From: an uncultured Dialister sp.
Lineage (GTDB): Bacteria; Bacillota; Negativicutes; Veillonellales; Dialisteraceae
Direction: 5' to 3'
Assembly: GCA_934178345.1 (NCBI GenBank)
Contig: CAKPQG010000009.1
Location: 26,596-90,595, forward strand
DNA length: 64,000 nt
Shown here: one piece after another, positions 17,455 to 25,056 of the stretch
How the letters are laid out: each line of letters opens with the position of its first letter
Position numbering within the stretch: the stretch's first letter is position 1
Notes under the pieces: model-generated
The model's database searches: none
What the model saw: the letters and a program-made list of their open reading frames with translations, nothing else
Told to the model about the DNA's origin: nothing
Position numbers and translations under genes: made by a program

Positions 17455-17660
17455 AAAGTTTGAAAGCAGGGATGAGTAACTAGGGATTAGGGATTAGGGG
17501 TCTCAAGTGACTTGTGACTAGTGACTTACATGCCACTTTCGGGCATCGCCCCATATATATTCGCGGCGAAGCCGCCCCCTTCATTCCTAATTCCTCATTC
17601 CTAATTCCTCATTCGCGCAAAGCTTTCATTCATAATCAGTGAACGGAGCCGCCCAAGGAA
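17455..17660. repeat. Intergenic repeat mosaic
   Basis: AGGGATT and GTGACTA heptamers, 'CGGGCATCGCC' and GGCGGCTTCGCCGC-type hairpin, ATTCCTA/ATTCCTC heptamers. The 17338-17454 stretch is plain AT-rich DNA. Confidence 0.75.
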
Positions 17661-17693
17661 CTACTCCTGCTCATTTCCTCTTGCCATCCGTGG

Positions 17694-17699
17694 TATAAT
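17694..17699 (+). promoter_or_regulatory. Extended -10 promoter of the kinase gene
   Basis: TGG-TATAAT 39 bp before the start; GAAAGGAG ribosome site. Confidence 0.6.
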
Positions 17700-17737
17700 A
17701 AATTCTAACATTTCACTTTTGCTGAAAGGAGAAACAC

Positions 17738-18313
17738 ATGATCATCACCATCGCACGCGAGAGCGGCAGCGGCGGCTACACCGTCGGCAAGCTCCTCTCC
17801 GACTACTATCACATCCCCGTCCACGACCAGGACAGTCTCGCCCGTCTTGCCAAAGAAAAAGGCATGTACGATGAGATGCCGGATTTCTTCCATGAATCCC
17901 CTGTAAACTCTATCGTCTACGCACTCTCCATGGATTTCAGAAACAAAAAATTCACAGAACCGGAGCGCGATCGCTTGGAGCACCTGCTGCCGGAAAAGGA
18001 CTTCATCCTCGTCGGCCGCTGCGGAAATTACATTTTCAGAAATCATGCGAACTGCGTCTCCGTTTTCATTCACGGCGACATCGACCACCGCATCCACTAC
18101 AAAGCCGATATGCTCGGCATCAGCCTCAAAGAGGCGAAGGAAATCATCCATACCAATGATGAGAACCGCCTCGCCTATCACCGTTACTACACCGGCGAGA
18201 CATGGGGCGCTGCCAAAAACTACGACCTCTCCATCAATACCTCCCGCGTCGGTCACGCTTTCGCGGCTGAAATGATCGAAAGATATGTGGAGAAATTGGG
18301 ATTTCATACATAG
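17738..18313 (+). CDS. Cytidylate kinase-like family protein
   Basis: The 191-aa protein begins with a P-loop 'ARESGSGGYTVG' (~residues 5-16), typical of the cytidylate-kinase-2 family common in anaerobic Firmicutes. It continues with 'VGRCGNYIF' and 'RIHYKADMLG' blocks, matching the NMP-kinase fold. The physiological substrate is not known for this group. It is monocistronic, has a strong ribosome site and is followed at once by AGGGATT/GTGACTA heptamers. Confidence 0.85.
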   Translation: MIITIARESGSGGYTVGKLLSDYYHIPVHDQDSLARLAKEKGMYDEMPDFFHESPVNSIVYALSMDFRNKKFTEPERDRLEHLLPEKDFILVGRCGNYIFRNHANCVSVFIHGDIDHRIHYKADMLGISLKEAKEIIHTNDENRLAYHRYYTGETWGAAKNYDLSINTSRVGHAFAAEMIERYVEKLGFHT

Positions 18314-18315
18314 TG

Positions 18316-18600
18316 CCCAGGGATTAGGGATTAGGAGTGACTAGTGGCTGGTGACTAGTGACTGGGAGACGTCAGCCCCTCATATCGTCATTGAAAGCGT
18401 TGCCGAGAAATCTTTGTCATTCGCGGTCAGACGGTCAATGCTTGGAACTCCCAAACGGGAAACCTGCTCCCCGCAGACTTTCGGGCATCGCCCTATTCAT
18501 ACTTCGCGGCGCTTCCTTATTTTATGCGCTGTATCTTCACTCCTCACTCCTAACTTCTCACTCCTAACTTGATTCGGAAGTTGACTTACATGCCAGTGAT
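18316..18600. repeat. Intergenic repeat mosaic
   Basis: AGGGATT/GTGACTA heptamers (18320-18365), part of a CATCGTCATT...GAGAAATCTTTG module, 'GCATCGCC' hairpin module and ACTCCTA/ACTCCTC heptamers. Confidence 0.75.
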
Positions 18601-18615
18601 TTAGAAAACGCAAAA

Positions 18616-18781
18616 CTAGGGAAACACTGATTAAATCGTTGTTCGATTTGATTCTTGCATTTTCATGCAAAGCGAGGAATAGGGGGCGCGAATAGCGAGC
18701 TATTTAAGGAGGGTTATGACGAAGCGTTGCATGAAAATGCATATCAAATCTGACTCTGCGATTTAATCAGCGTTTCCCTAG
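18616..18781. repeat. 166-bp long-hairpin element, copy 1
   Basis: Terminal inverted repeats CTAGGGAAACACTGATTAAATCG and its complement bound a nearly self-complementary 166-bp unit with an inner ATAGCGAGCTAT hairpin. It encodes no protein. It resembles a MITE or palindromic unit; the same element recurs at 22208, 43723 and the window end. Confidence 0.9.
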
Positions 18782-18784
18782 GGA

Positions 18785-18890
18785 CTTGAATGCTACTTTG
18801 GGGCATCGGCCCATATATATTCGCGGCGAAGCCGCCACCTTCATTCCTCATTCCTCATTCCTAATTCCTCATTTGAGCAGAGCTTTCATT
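18785..18890. repeat. Palindromic module and ATTCCTA heptamers
   Basis: GGGGCATCGGCCC, GCGGCGAAGCCGCC hairpin and ATTCCTC/ATTCCTA heptamers before lrgA. Confidence 0.7.
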
Positions 18891-18958
18891 TGCACCCAAG
18901 AGGCAGCACGCCTCTCGGGCTTGCCCTCCCAATAACAACAATAACGAAAGGACCTTCT

Positions 18959-19327
18959 ATGTCTTACTTATTTCAATTCGGAATGATCTTAGCCATTTCC
19001 TTTGTGGGAGAGCTTCTCCATGCGCTGCTGCCGCTTCCTGTACCGGCCAGCATTTACGGGATACTGATCCTGTTTGCCCTCTTATACTTCAAGGTCATCC
19101 GTATCCCGCAGATCCGGCAGGCCTCCATGTTCCTCATCGAGATCATGCCCATCCTCTTCCTTCCGGCCGCTGTCGGCCTCATGGACTCGTGGCACCTGAT
19201 CTCCTCTACCCTTCTGCAGTACATCGTGATCATCATCCTTGCCATGGTCATCGTCATGGCAGCCGGCGGCCTTTTCACACAGTTCATCATGAAGAAGGTC
19301 ACAAGGAAGGAGACCTGCCATGAATGA
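18959..19327 (+). CDS. lrgA: CidA/LrgA-family holin-like membrane protein
   Basis: The 122-aa protein has four hydrophobic helices and the family's 'ISFVGELLHALLPLPVPASIYG'-type N-terminal core. LrgA/CidA proteins work with LrgB/CidB in murein hydrolase control, or, by newer work, in pyruvate and organic-acid transport. A longer frame reaches 18890, but the GAAAGGA ribosome site fixes the ATG at 18959. It overlaps lrgB by 8 bp, indicating translational coupling. Confidence 0.92.
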   Translation: MSYLFQFGMILAISFVGELLHALLPLPVPASIYGILILFALLYFKVIRIPQIRQASMFLIEIMPILFLPAAVGLMDSWHLISSTLLQYIVIIILAMVIVMAAGGLFTQFIMKKVTRKETCHE

Positions 19328-20012
19328 TTTCCTGACACACTCCGCCTACATCTCGGTCTTCATCAGCCTCATCGCCTTTTATCTCGGCTCGAAGCTCTTT
19401 TTGAAATTTCATTTTCCCTTGTTCAATCCGCTTCTGATCGCGGTCCTCTTGGTCATCGGCTTCCTCAAGGTGACCGGCATGGATTACAAGGACTATAACG
19501 AAGGCGCCTCCTATATCAATTACCTGCTGACGCCCTCCACCATCTGTCTCGCCGTACCGCTCTATGAACAGATCAAGCTTTTGAAGAAAAACTATAAGGC
19601 CATCTTCCTCGGTATCCTTTCCGGCGTCGTGACAGGGCTCTTTGCCGTCTACCTCCTCTGCCTGGCCTTCGGCTTTGACCACGCTTCCTACGTGACGCTG
19701 CTTCCGAAGTCCATCACCACGGCCATCGGCATGGGACTTTCCGAAGAGCTCGGCGGCTATGTCTCTATCACCGTCGCTGCCATCATCGCGACCGGAATCC
19801 TCGGAAATATCATCGGCGAATATCTCTGCCGCATCTTTCATATCACCGATCCCATCGCCCGCGGCATCGCTCTTGGCACGGCAGCTCACGCGATGGGTAC
19901 GGCAAAAGCCATGGAGCTCGGACCCATCGAAGGTGCCATGTCTTCTCTGTCCATGGTAGTTGCCGGCGTTTTCACTGTTGTCTTCGCCTCCTTCTTCGCA
20001 GTGCTGATTTAG
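19320..20012 (+). CDS. lrgB: LrgB/CidB-family membrane protein
   Basis: The 230-aa partner of LrgA has about seven membrane helices and typical motifs such as 'LLTPSTICLAVPLYEQ', 'LPKSITTAIG' and 'GTAAHAMGTAKA'. The stop codon TAG is the first triplet of the following GTGACTG heptamer block. The operon ends at the hairpin at 20098. Confidence 0.93.
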   Translation: MNDFLTHSAYISVFISLIAFYLGSKLFLKFHFPLFNPLLIAVLLVIGFLKVTGMDYKDYNEGASYINYLLTPSTICLAVPLYEQIKLLKKNYKAIFLGILSGVVTGLFAVYLLCLAFGFDHASYVTLLPKSITTAIGMGLSEELGGYVSITVAAIIATGILGNIIGEYLCRIFHITDPIARGIALGTAAHAMGTAKAMELGPIEGAMSSLSMVVAGVFTVVFASFFAVLI

Positions 20013-20045
20013 TGACTGGTGACTGGTGACTAGGGATTAGATGTT
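20012..20045. repeat. GTGACTG/AGGGATT heptamers
   Basis: About four 7-bp units starting at the lrgB stop codon. Confidence 0.75.
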
Positions 20046-20097
20046 AAACAGACGTCTGAAGTCTGATATATGACGTCGATCCCTCCCCACGCCGAAA

Positions 20098-20135
20098 GAA
20101 AAAGAGTCTGTCAAAAAGCTGACAGACTCTTTTTT
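20098..20135. terminator. Bidirectional terminator between lrgB and the ATPase gene
   Basis: AAAAAGAGTCTGTCA-AAAAGC-TGACAGACTCTTTTTT. Confidence 0.9.
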
Positions 20136-21349
20136 CATGTCCACGATTTTTCCAAAAGAAAATCGCGTATATTTCTATGCCGGATGCCATTGCGACCACG
20201 ATCAAATTCATCCAAAGAAACTACATATTTGGGATAGTTATCCCGGATTTCTTCCAACACGCCGAACTCACGTTCCATCGTCTGCTCACTTGCCAAAAGA
20301 TATGTCACCTGCACATAGAGTTTTTCTTTTCCGCGCGCAGCGATGAAGTCGATTTCCTTATCACCATACTTACCGACAGTCACTGCATAACCGCGGCGCA
20401 GCATTTCCAGACAGACGATATTTTCGAGTACCTGGTCGATGTCCTGCTGATTCCGTCCATACACCGCCTGTCGGATCCCATGATCCACCACGTATAGTTT
20501 TTCATTGACAGACAACGATTTCTTACCGACCAGATCCTCCCGTTTGACTCGATACAGAAGAAAAGCATTCTCACAGGCCTTGACATAGTTCAGAACCGTT
20601 TCATACGATGCATTTCGCTTTTCGTTTTTGAAATACTTCGTAAGACTGTTCACGCTGAAAGGATGCCCCACATTAGCCATCAGGTAAAGAACGATGCGCT
20701 CTAATAGATCTACATCACGGATCGCATTTCGCCCGATGACGTCCTTCAGAATGACCGAGTGATAGACGTCTCGCAGATATTGAAAAATCGCATCTTCTTC
20801 CTTTGGCAGATGAGAAAGAAATGGCATCCCGCCCGTCAGCAGATAGTCCTGAAAGGCCTTCCCTTCGGAGAGGTACAGCCCCTCTTCCTGCTGCATCGCG
20901 ATAAACTCTGCAAAAGAAAAAGGGTACATCACAAATTCCACATACCTTCCTGCAAGATACGTCGCCAGCTCGCCAGACAGCAGTTTCGCATTCGAGCCCG
21001 TCACATAGATGTCACAATCAAAGTCGAGTCTGAGTGAATTGATGCATCGCTGCCAATCCTCTACCTCCTGAATCTCATCGAAGAAAAAATAAAGTTTACC
21101 GGTTTTTCCCCTCGCCCGTCGACTGATTTCTTCATGCAGTGCCAGCGCATTGCAATATGTGCGATTCACCAGTTGTTCAAAATTAAAGGAAATCATCTGC
21201 TCATCAGAGACCCCCTGCTTTCTGAGTTCTTCCTGAATGAGCGAGAGCATGACAGACTTTCCTGAACGGCGGATGCCCGTCAGCACTTTTATGATTTCTC
21301 GTCCGATGAATGGCCGAATGCGCTTCATGTACAACTCTCTTTTTATCAT
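20135..21349 (-). CDS. AAA ATPase with C-terminal DUF4143 domain
   Basis: The protein has Walker A 'GIRRSGKS', Walker B 'YFFFDEIQ' and a sensor 'YVTGSNAKLLSGE'. A C-terminal DUF4143-type nuclease-like region contains 'GDKEIDFIA'. Families with this build are widespread, often variable accessory genes of unclear role. The frame reaches 21370, but that ATG lies upstream of the predicted transcription start. The ATG at 21349 with AGGTGAG is preferred, giving 404 aa. A perfect 18-bp inverted repeat covers the promoter, suggesting autoregulation. Confidence 0.85.
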   Translation of the reverse strand: MIKRELYMKRIRPFIGREIIKVLTGIRRSGKSVMLSLIQEELRKQGVSDEQMISFNFEQLVNRTYCNALALHEEISRRARGKTGKLYFFFDEIQEVEDWQRCINSLRLDFDCDIYVTGSNAKLLSGELATYLAGRYVEFVMYPFSFAEFIAMQQEEGLYLSEGKAFQDYLLTGGMPFLSHLPKEEDAIFQYLRDVYHSVILKDVIGRNAIRDVDLLERIVLYLMANVGHPFSVNSLTKYFKNEKRNASYETVLNYVKACENAFLLYRVKREDLVGKKSLSVNEKLYVVDHGIRQAVYGRNQQDIDQVLENIVCLEMLRRGYAVTVGKYGDKEIDFIAARGKEKLYVQVTYLLASEQTMEREFGVLEEIRDNYPKYVVSLDEFDRGRNGIRHRNIRDFLLEKSWT

Positions 21350-21368
21350 CGTCTCACCTCTTTCTCTC

Positions 21369-21434
21369 ATTATAATCGAATAAAACGATGAAATCCAGAA
21401 AAGTTTCGATTATACTCGAAACTTTTCTGGATTT
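21369..21434 (-). promoter_or_regulatory. ATPase promoter overlapped by an 18-bp perfect inverted repeat
   Basis: A -10 TATAAT (21369-21374) is preceded by inverted arms AAATCCAGAAAAGTTTCG (21391-21408) and its exact complement (21417-21434) around an 8-bp loop. The arms occupy the -35 zone, as an operator would. A short T run allows a terminator alternative. Confidence 0.55.
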
Positions 21435-21580
21435 TGCTAAAAAGTTCATTTATAGTAGAATTTTTTATTGAAGAAATGGTTCACCCCCATGAGCCATGGA
21501 AGGAAAGGGATGATGAAAGCGCCGCAGACTATAGAACGAGTGCTGTCCATCACTGGCATTGGGTCACCAGTGACTAGTCA

Positions 21581-22147
21581 CTAGTCACTAAATTTCCGTC
21601 CTTCGCCCCAAGCCTTTCCTACCGCTTCTCCGAGCGGCAGGTACATGCCATGCACCGCATCAAACGTGATCGGCGCGAGCTTCATGGGATCAATCTTCCC
21701 CTCCGTCAGGATGGCCTCATCGGCGAGAATATTCACGATATCACCCACGAAGTGGAAATCTTCGCCCACCTGTGTCACCTTGGATACTTTGCATTCAAAA
21801 GTCAGCGGGTACTCTGTAATGACAGGCGCTTCCACATGCTCGCTCTTCACAGCGTGGAAGCCAACTTTTTCGATCTTGCCCGCCGCCGTCTTCTCGCTCA
21901 CGCTGCCCAAATAATCTGACTCTGCCATCGTGGAAACCGTCGCCACACTCACCGTGAAAGCGCCCGCCTCTCGGATGTTTTCCGTCGTCTGATGACGATG
22001 GTCCAGCATAAAGCCGATCTGGTTCGTATCATACATCCCTCCCCACGCCGCCACCATGGCATCTGCGTGGCCTTCCTTATCATAGGACGCAATCACCAGC
22101 ACGGGCTGAGGATACAGAATGGATGCAGGTTTCATATTTGTTTTCAT
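21581..22147 (-). CDS. Flavin reductase-like (FMN-binding split barrel) protein
   Basis: This 188-aa flavoredoxin-type protein has the split-barrel N-terminus 'PQPVLVIASYDKEGHADAMVAAWGG' (shown across ~20-residue limits) and 'HRHQTTENIREAGAFTVSV', binding FMN for electron transfer. AAGGAGAA is its ribosome site. The C-terminal codons run into GTGACTA heptamers, which provide the TAG stop, so the last few residues (FSD) may be repeat-derived. Confidence 0.85.
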   Translation of the reverse strand: MKTNMKPASILYPQPVLVIASYDKEGHADAMVAAWGGMYDTNQIGFMLDHRHQTTENIREAGAFTVSVATVSTMAESDYLGSVSEKTAAGKIEKVGFHAVKSEHVEAPVITEYPLTFECKVSKVTQVGEDFHFVGDIVNILADEAILTEGKIDPMKLAPITFDAVHGMYLPLGEAVGKAWGEGRKFSD

Positions 22148-22207
22148 GATGTTCTCCTTGATAACGGTACAATAGGTTCATCGAGTTCAACGGGGAAGAT
22201 GCGGCGC

Positions 22208-22373
22208 CTAGGGAAACACTGATTCAATCGTTGTCAGATTTTACTCTTGAATTTTATGAATAGCGAGGAATCATCTGACGCGAATAGCGAGCTATGTAAG
22301 GAAGATGATGACGAAGCTATGTATAAAAATCCATATGAAATCTGCTTCTGCGATTTAATCAGCGTTTCCTTAG
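22208..22373. repeat. 166-bp long-hairpin element, copy 2
   Basis: Same termini and exactly the same length as copy 1, but the stem sequence differs: CAGATTT and TGAATTTTATGAATAGC on the left are matched by changes on the right. This supports a conserved hairpin. Confidence 0.9.
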
Positions 22374-22535
22374 CATAAAGGGTAGATGTTCTTTCTGCTT
22401 TCAAGCTTGTTGCTGCGGCTTCGCCTAATATATACTCGCGGCGCTTCCACATGATGATGCGCCGCATCACAACCTTGAACCCGATAACCTGAACCCTGAA
22501 ACCGATTCCTAATCCCTAGTCACTAGTCACTTTCT
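22374..22535. repeat. Hairpin module and heptamers
   Basis: GCGGCTTCGCC...GCGGCGC module, CCTGAAC heptamers, CTAATCC/CTAGTCA heptamers running into the end of the next gene. Confidence 0.7.
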
Positions 22536-23223
22536 TCTTCAAATCCTTCGCAAAGCGATCGACGATGCGCTCATACATCCCCTTCGGATTATCCTCCGCA
22601 TTGCGCGTGCGGTCATCCTCGCTCGAAGCGATCAGATTTCCACTTTGTGCGTCGTACCATTCGAAGGTCATCGTCACTGTCGCATAGGGGATTTCGCGAT
22701 CCGGGATGTAGTCTGGATACGTCTCAGTGCGATAGAAATCATGCCAGTTCCCATCTTTGTCCCGATAGGAGTCTCGCACTTGGACGGACTTCCACTCCAC
22801 ATGCGCCGGCTCGATATAGCTCTTCACCTGCCAGCGGGTGAGTCGCGGGAGGATGTACACCTGGGCATTCGCCGCTTTGGCCGCTTCGAGGAAATCATCC
22901 GCCGCTTCCGTCCCGCTCTCGACTGACGCTTTCGGAAGACGAGACGCAGGCAGTGTCTTCGTTGCGGTCGGTGCTTCGATCGTCACAAGGATATCCTTCG
23001 GATATTTCACTTTATTCATACGGCTGCCAAATGTCGCTTCCAAGCTCTTCTGTCTCGCACGGCTCAAGGCGACATCACTCGTATCCACGCGCCCCACATA
23101 AATGCGCTGGATTTTTGAAAAATCATAGTTCGGATCCTGCCAGCTCGTATAGTCTGCACTGGCCGGCATTGCCGTAAAAGCAGCAGCGCACAGCACCGCT
23201 GCCGCCATATATTTGTAGTTCAT
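22516..23223 (-). CDS. Secreted/periplasmic hypothetical protein
   Basis: The 235-aa protein has a clear signal peptide (residues ~1-23, ending 'MPASA'). The mature part starts 'DYTSWQDPNYDFSKIQRIYVG', similar in layout to DUF4136-like lipoprotein domains but lacking the lipobox Cys. It has a beta-rich C-terminal region ('ATVTMTFEWYDAQSGNLIASS'). The last codons, reading V-T-S-D, are exactly GTGACTAGTGAC followed by TAG, so the heptamer array forms the C-terminus. Function unknown. Confidence 0.75.
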   Translation of the reverse strand: MNYKYMAAAVLCAAAFTAMPASADYTSWQDPNYDFSKIQRIYVGRVDTSDVALSRARQKSLEATFGSRMNKVKYPKDILVTIEAPTATKTLPASRLPKASVESGTEAADDFLEAAKAANAQVYILPRLTRWQVKSYIEPAHVEWKSVQVRDSYRDKDGNWHDFYRTETYPDYIPDREIPYATVTMTFEWYDAQSGNLIASSEDDRTRNAEDNPKGMYERIVDRFAKDLKKKVTSD

Positions 23224-23250
23224 TAGATTACCTCCGAGAAATTGATCAGG

Positions 23251-23490
23251 GTCTAAGGAAACACTCCGAATTTACGCGGGCTATACCGTCCAGGGAAACA
23301 CGGATCGTAATGTCATTTTACGCATGCCGTAGTCAGCCTCCTATATACTGACCAACTACCTGCGTACTCGCAGCCCTATCCCCCAGCCCCCTTCCCGAGG
23401 GGAGGGAGGTAATGATACAGAAAATGCAGAATCCTAATCCCTAATCCCTAATCCTTAGTTCCTAGTCCCTAGTCACTAGTCACTAACCCC
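23251..23490. repeat. Partial hairpin-element ends and heptamers
   Basis: Solo termini CTAAGGAAACACT (23253) and CCAGGGAAACAC (~23291), a CCCCTTCCCGAGGGGAGG palindrome (~23388), then CTAATCC/CTAGTCA heptamers (23430-23490). Confidence 0.65.
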
Positions 23491-23528
23491 TCTCCTTCCC
23501 TCATTATATCATAGCCCCCAAGGCATGC

Positions 23529-23558
23529 AAAAAGCCATGCGCTTTCGCGCATGGCTTC
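23529..23558 (-). terminator. Terminator of nitroreductase
   Basis: AAGCCATGCGC-TTTC-GCGCATGGCTT next to the gene's stop codon. Confidence 0.85.
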
Positions 23559-23563
23559 CGTTT

Positions 23564-24085
23564 TTATTTCTTCTTATGATTTCCATACAGATCATAGGAG
23601 ACGGCATTCTCATCGTAGCGGTTCAGTTTCACCGGACGACGGTCTGCATAGCCGACGGCGATGATGCAGAAGGGATCCTCATCCGTCGAGATGTCCAAGA
23701 TATGGCAGAGATGGATCTTTCTGTCCTGATACGGATACACCTGCATCCACAGGGTAGAGAGGCCAAGATGCTCGGCTTCGATCAAGATGTTCTGCGCAGC
23801 CGCCGCGCAGTCGAAGGTCCATTCTTCCGGGAAACTGATGCCATCCTTCTTGCCGACGATGACGATCGCAGCGGACGCCTTGCGCGCAGGGCCGGCGATG
23901 ATGCTGTTGTGAGAAATGGCTTTCACCAGGTCTTCACGAGTGACGATGATGAAGTCGCGGGACTTCTGATTCCCGACAGCTCTCGCCTGCATGCCCGCTT
24001 TGACGAGTGTCAGCAGCTGTTCGTCCGGCACAGGGGTCAGTTCTTTGAAGTACCGGCAGGTACCGCGATTGAAAATTTCGTCCAT
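23564..24085 (-). CDS. Nitroreductase family protein
   Basis: This ~173-aa FMN-dependent nitroreductase of the small anaerobe type has the N-terminal FMN-binding 'RGTCRYFKE', the central 'DCAAAAQNILIEAEHLGLST' and the late 'IAVGYADRRP'. AAGGAGGAGAG before the ATG at 24085 fixes the start, rather than the longer frame at 24103. Substrate unknown. It is monocistronic and ends at a hairpin. Confidence 0.88.
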   Translation of the reverse strand: MDEIFNRGTCRYFKELTPVPDEQLLTLVKAGMQARAVGNQKSRDFIIVTREDLVKAISHNSIIAGPARKASAAIVIVGKKDGISFPEEWTFDCAAAAQNILIEAEHLGLSTLWMQVYPYQDRKIHLCHILDISTDEDPFCIIAVGYADRRPVKLNRYDENAVSYDLYGNHKKK

Positions 24086-24179
24086 GGTCTCTCCTCCTTG
24101 CAAAATGTCCGGTGATCCCGGCGTGTTATTGTTTGTTCGTGGCAGTGTGGCTGCTTTTGTTACCTTTATTATAACATAT

Positions 24180-24560
24180 GCAACCGATTCTCGGGGAAGG
24201 AAAAGTGGGATGAGGAGACCAAGAGACTAGGAGACTAATACCGATGACGAAGATTCCCGCGTGTTTTGATAGCGGTTTTCCCGTATCGTCATTTCGAGCG
24301 CAGTCGAGAAATCTCCATTGCACTGCGGTCATCCGCAGGAGTGCGCCAAAGAAAACCAATGTTTTGTTCCTCCGTTTTTCCGCTTTCTCGTACTCGTCGT
24401 TTATCGTTCTACTGTAGAGATCTCTCGACTTCGCTCGAGATGACGATATGGGAATACCCTTAGCGCGACTAGCGTGCTTACCGCTACGTAGATGGTTGCT
24501 CCTTCGGAGCAGGTCTATCCTGCGCCTTTGGCGCGGCCCTTCTCCAAGGGCCTACCCATA
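24180..24560. repeat. Intergenic palindromic modules
   Basis: A ~165-bp unit bounded by CGTCATTTCGAGCGCAGTCGAGAAATCT (two pieces, ~24286-24313) and GATCTCTCGACTTCGC...GAGATGACGAT (~24418-24446). A TCCTTCGGAGCAGG / GCGCCTTTGGCGC pair of small hairpins follows (~24500-24545). No gene. Confidence 0.7.
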
Positions 24561-24592
24561 TCGTGTAGAAACATTGACTGAAAAAGCGCAAC

Positions 24593-24621
24593 AAAAAACC
24601 GCAGCCGAAGCTGCGGTTTTT
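24593..24621 (-). terminator. Terminator of the atp operon
   Basis: AAAACCGCAGC-CGAA-GCTGCGGTTTTT, just after the atpC stop. Confidence 0.9.
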
Positions 24622-24633
24622 ATAGTATCCATA

Positions 24634-25053
24634 TCAGATCGTTCCAGTCGCTTTGAGGCGTGTCAGTGCACGCATGAGAGCGAGTCTTGCGCGATCCATA
24701 TCGATGTCTGCGCTGTGAGAAGCCAGTCTGTCTTCTGCACGCTTTTTCGCTGCCTGGGCACGCGCTACATCGATGGTTTCTGCCAGCTCAGCCAGCGGAG
24801 CCACGATGTTTACGTTGTTCTTGGAGTTTTCCAGGAAACCGCCGAATACAGCGACCTTCTGTTCCTCGGCTGCCTTTTTAATGCGTACAACGCACATTTC
24901 CAAGGCAGCTGCCAGAGGCAGATGGTTTTTCAAAACAGCGAATTCGCCGTCTTCTGCGCGGGCAACCACCATGTCCACATTGTCTTCACTAAAGATCGGA
25001 CCATCCGGACTGATGACTTCCACGTGCATGGAGTGAGTAAGGGTATCAGCCAT
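24634..25053 (-). CDS. atpC: ATP synthase F1 epsilon subunit
   Basis: 139 aa, beta-sandwich N-terminus ('VEVISPDGPIFSEDNVDMV') and C-terminal helical hairpin. It is the last gene of the atp operon, 3 bp after atpD, and is followed by a strong terminator. It belongs to the central stalk and can inhibit hydrolysis. Confidence 0.95.
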   Translation of the reverse strand: MADTLTHSMHVEVISPDGPIFSEDNVDMVVARAEDGEFAVLKNHLPLAAALEMCVVRIKKAAEEQKVAVFGGFLENSKNNVNIVAPLAELAETIDVARAQAAKKRAEDRLASHSADIDMDRARLALMRALTRLKATGTI

Positions 25054-25056
25054 GGC

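Noticed and set aside
18890..18958. 23-residue N-terminal extension of LrgA
   Set aside because: It translates repeat-like DNA before the GAAAGGA ribosome site; the family N-terminus begins at the ATG at 18959.
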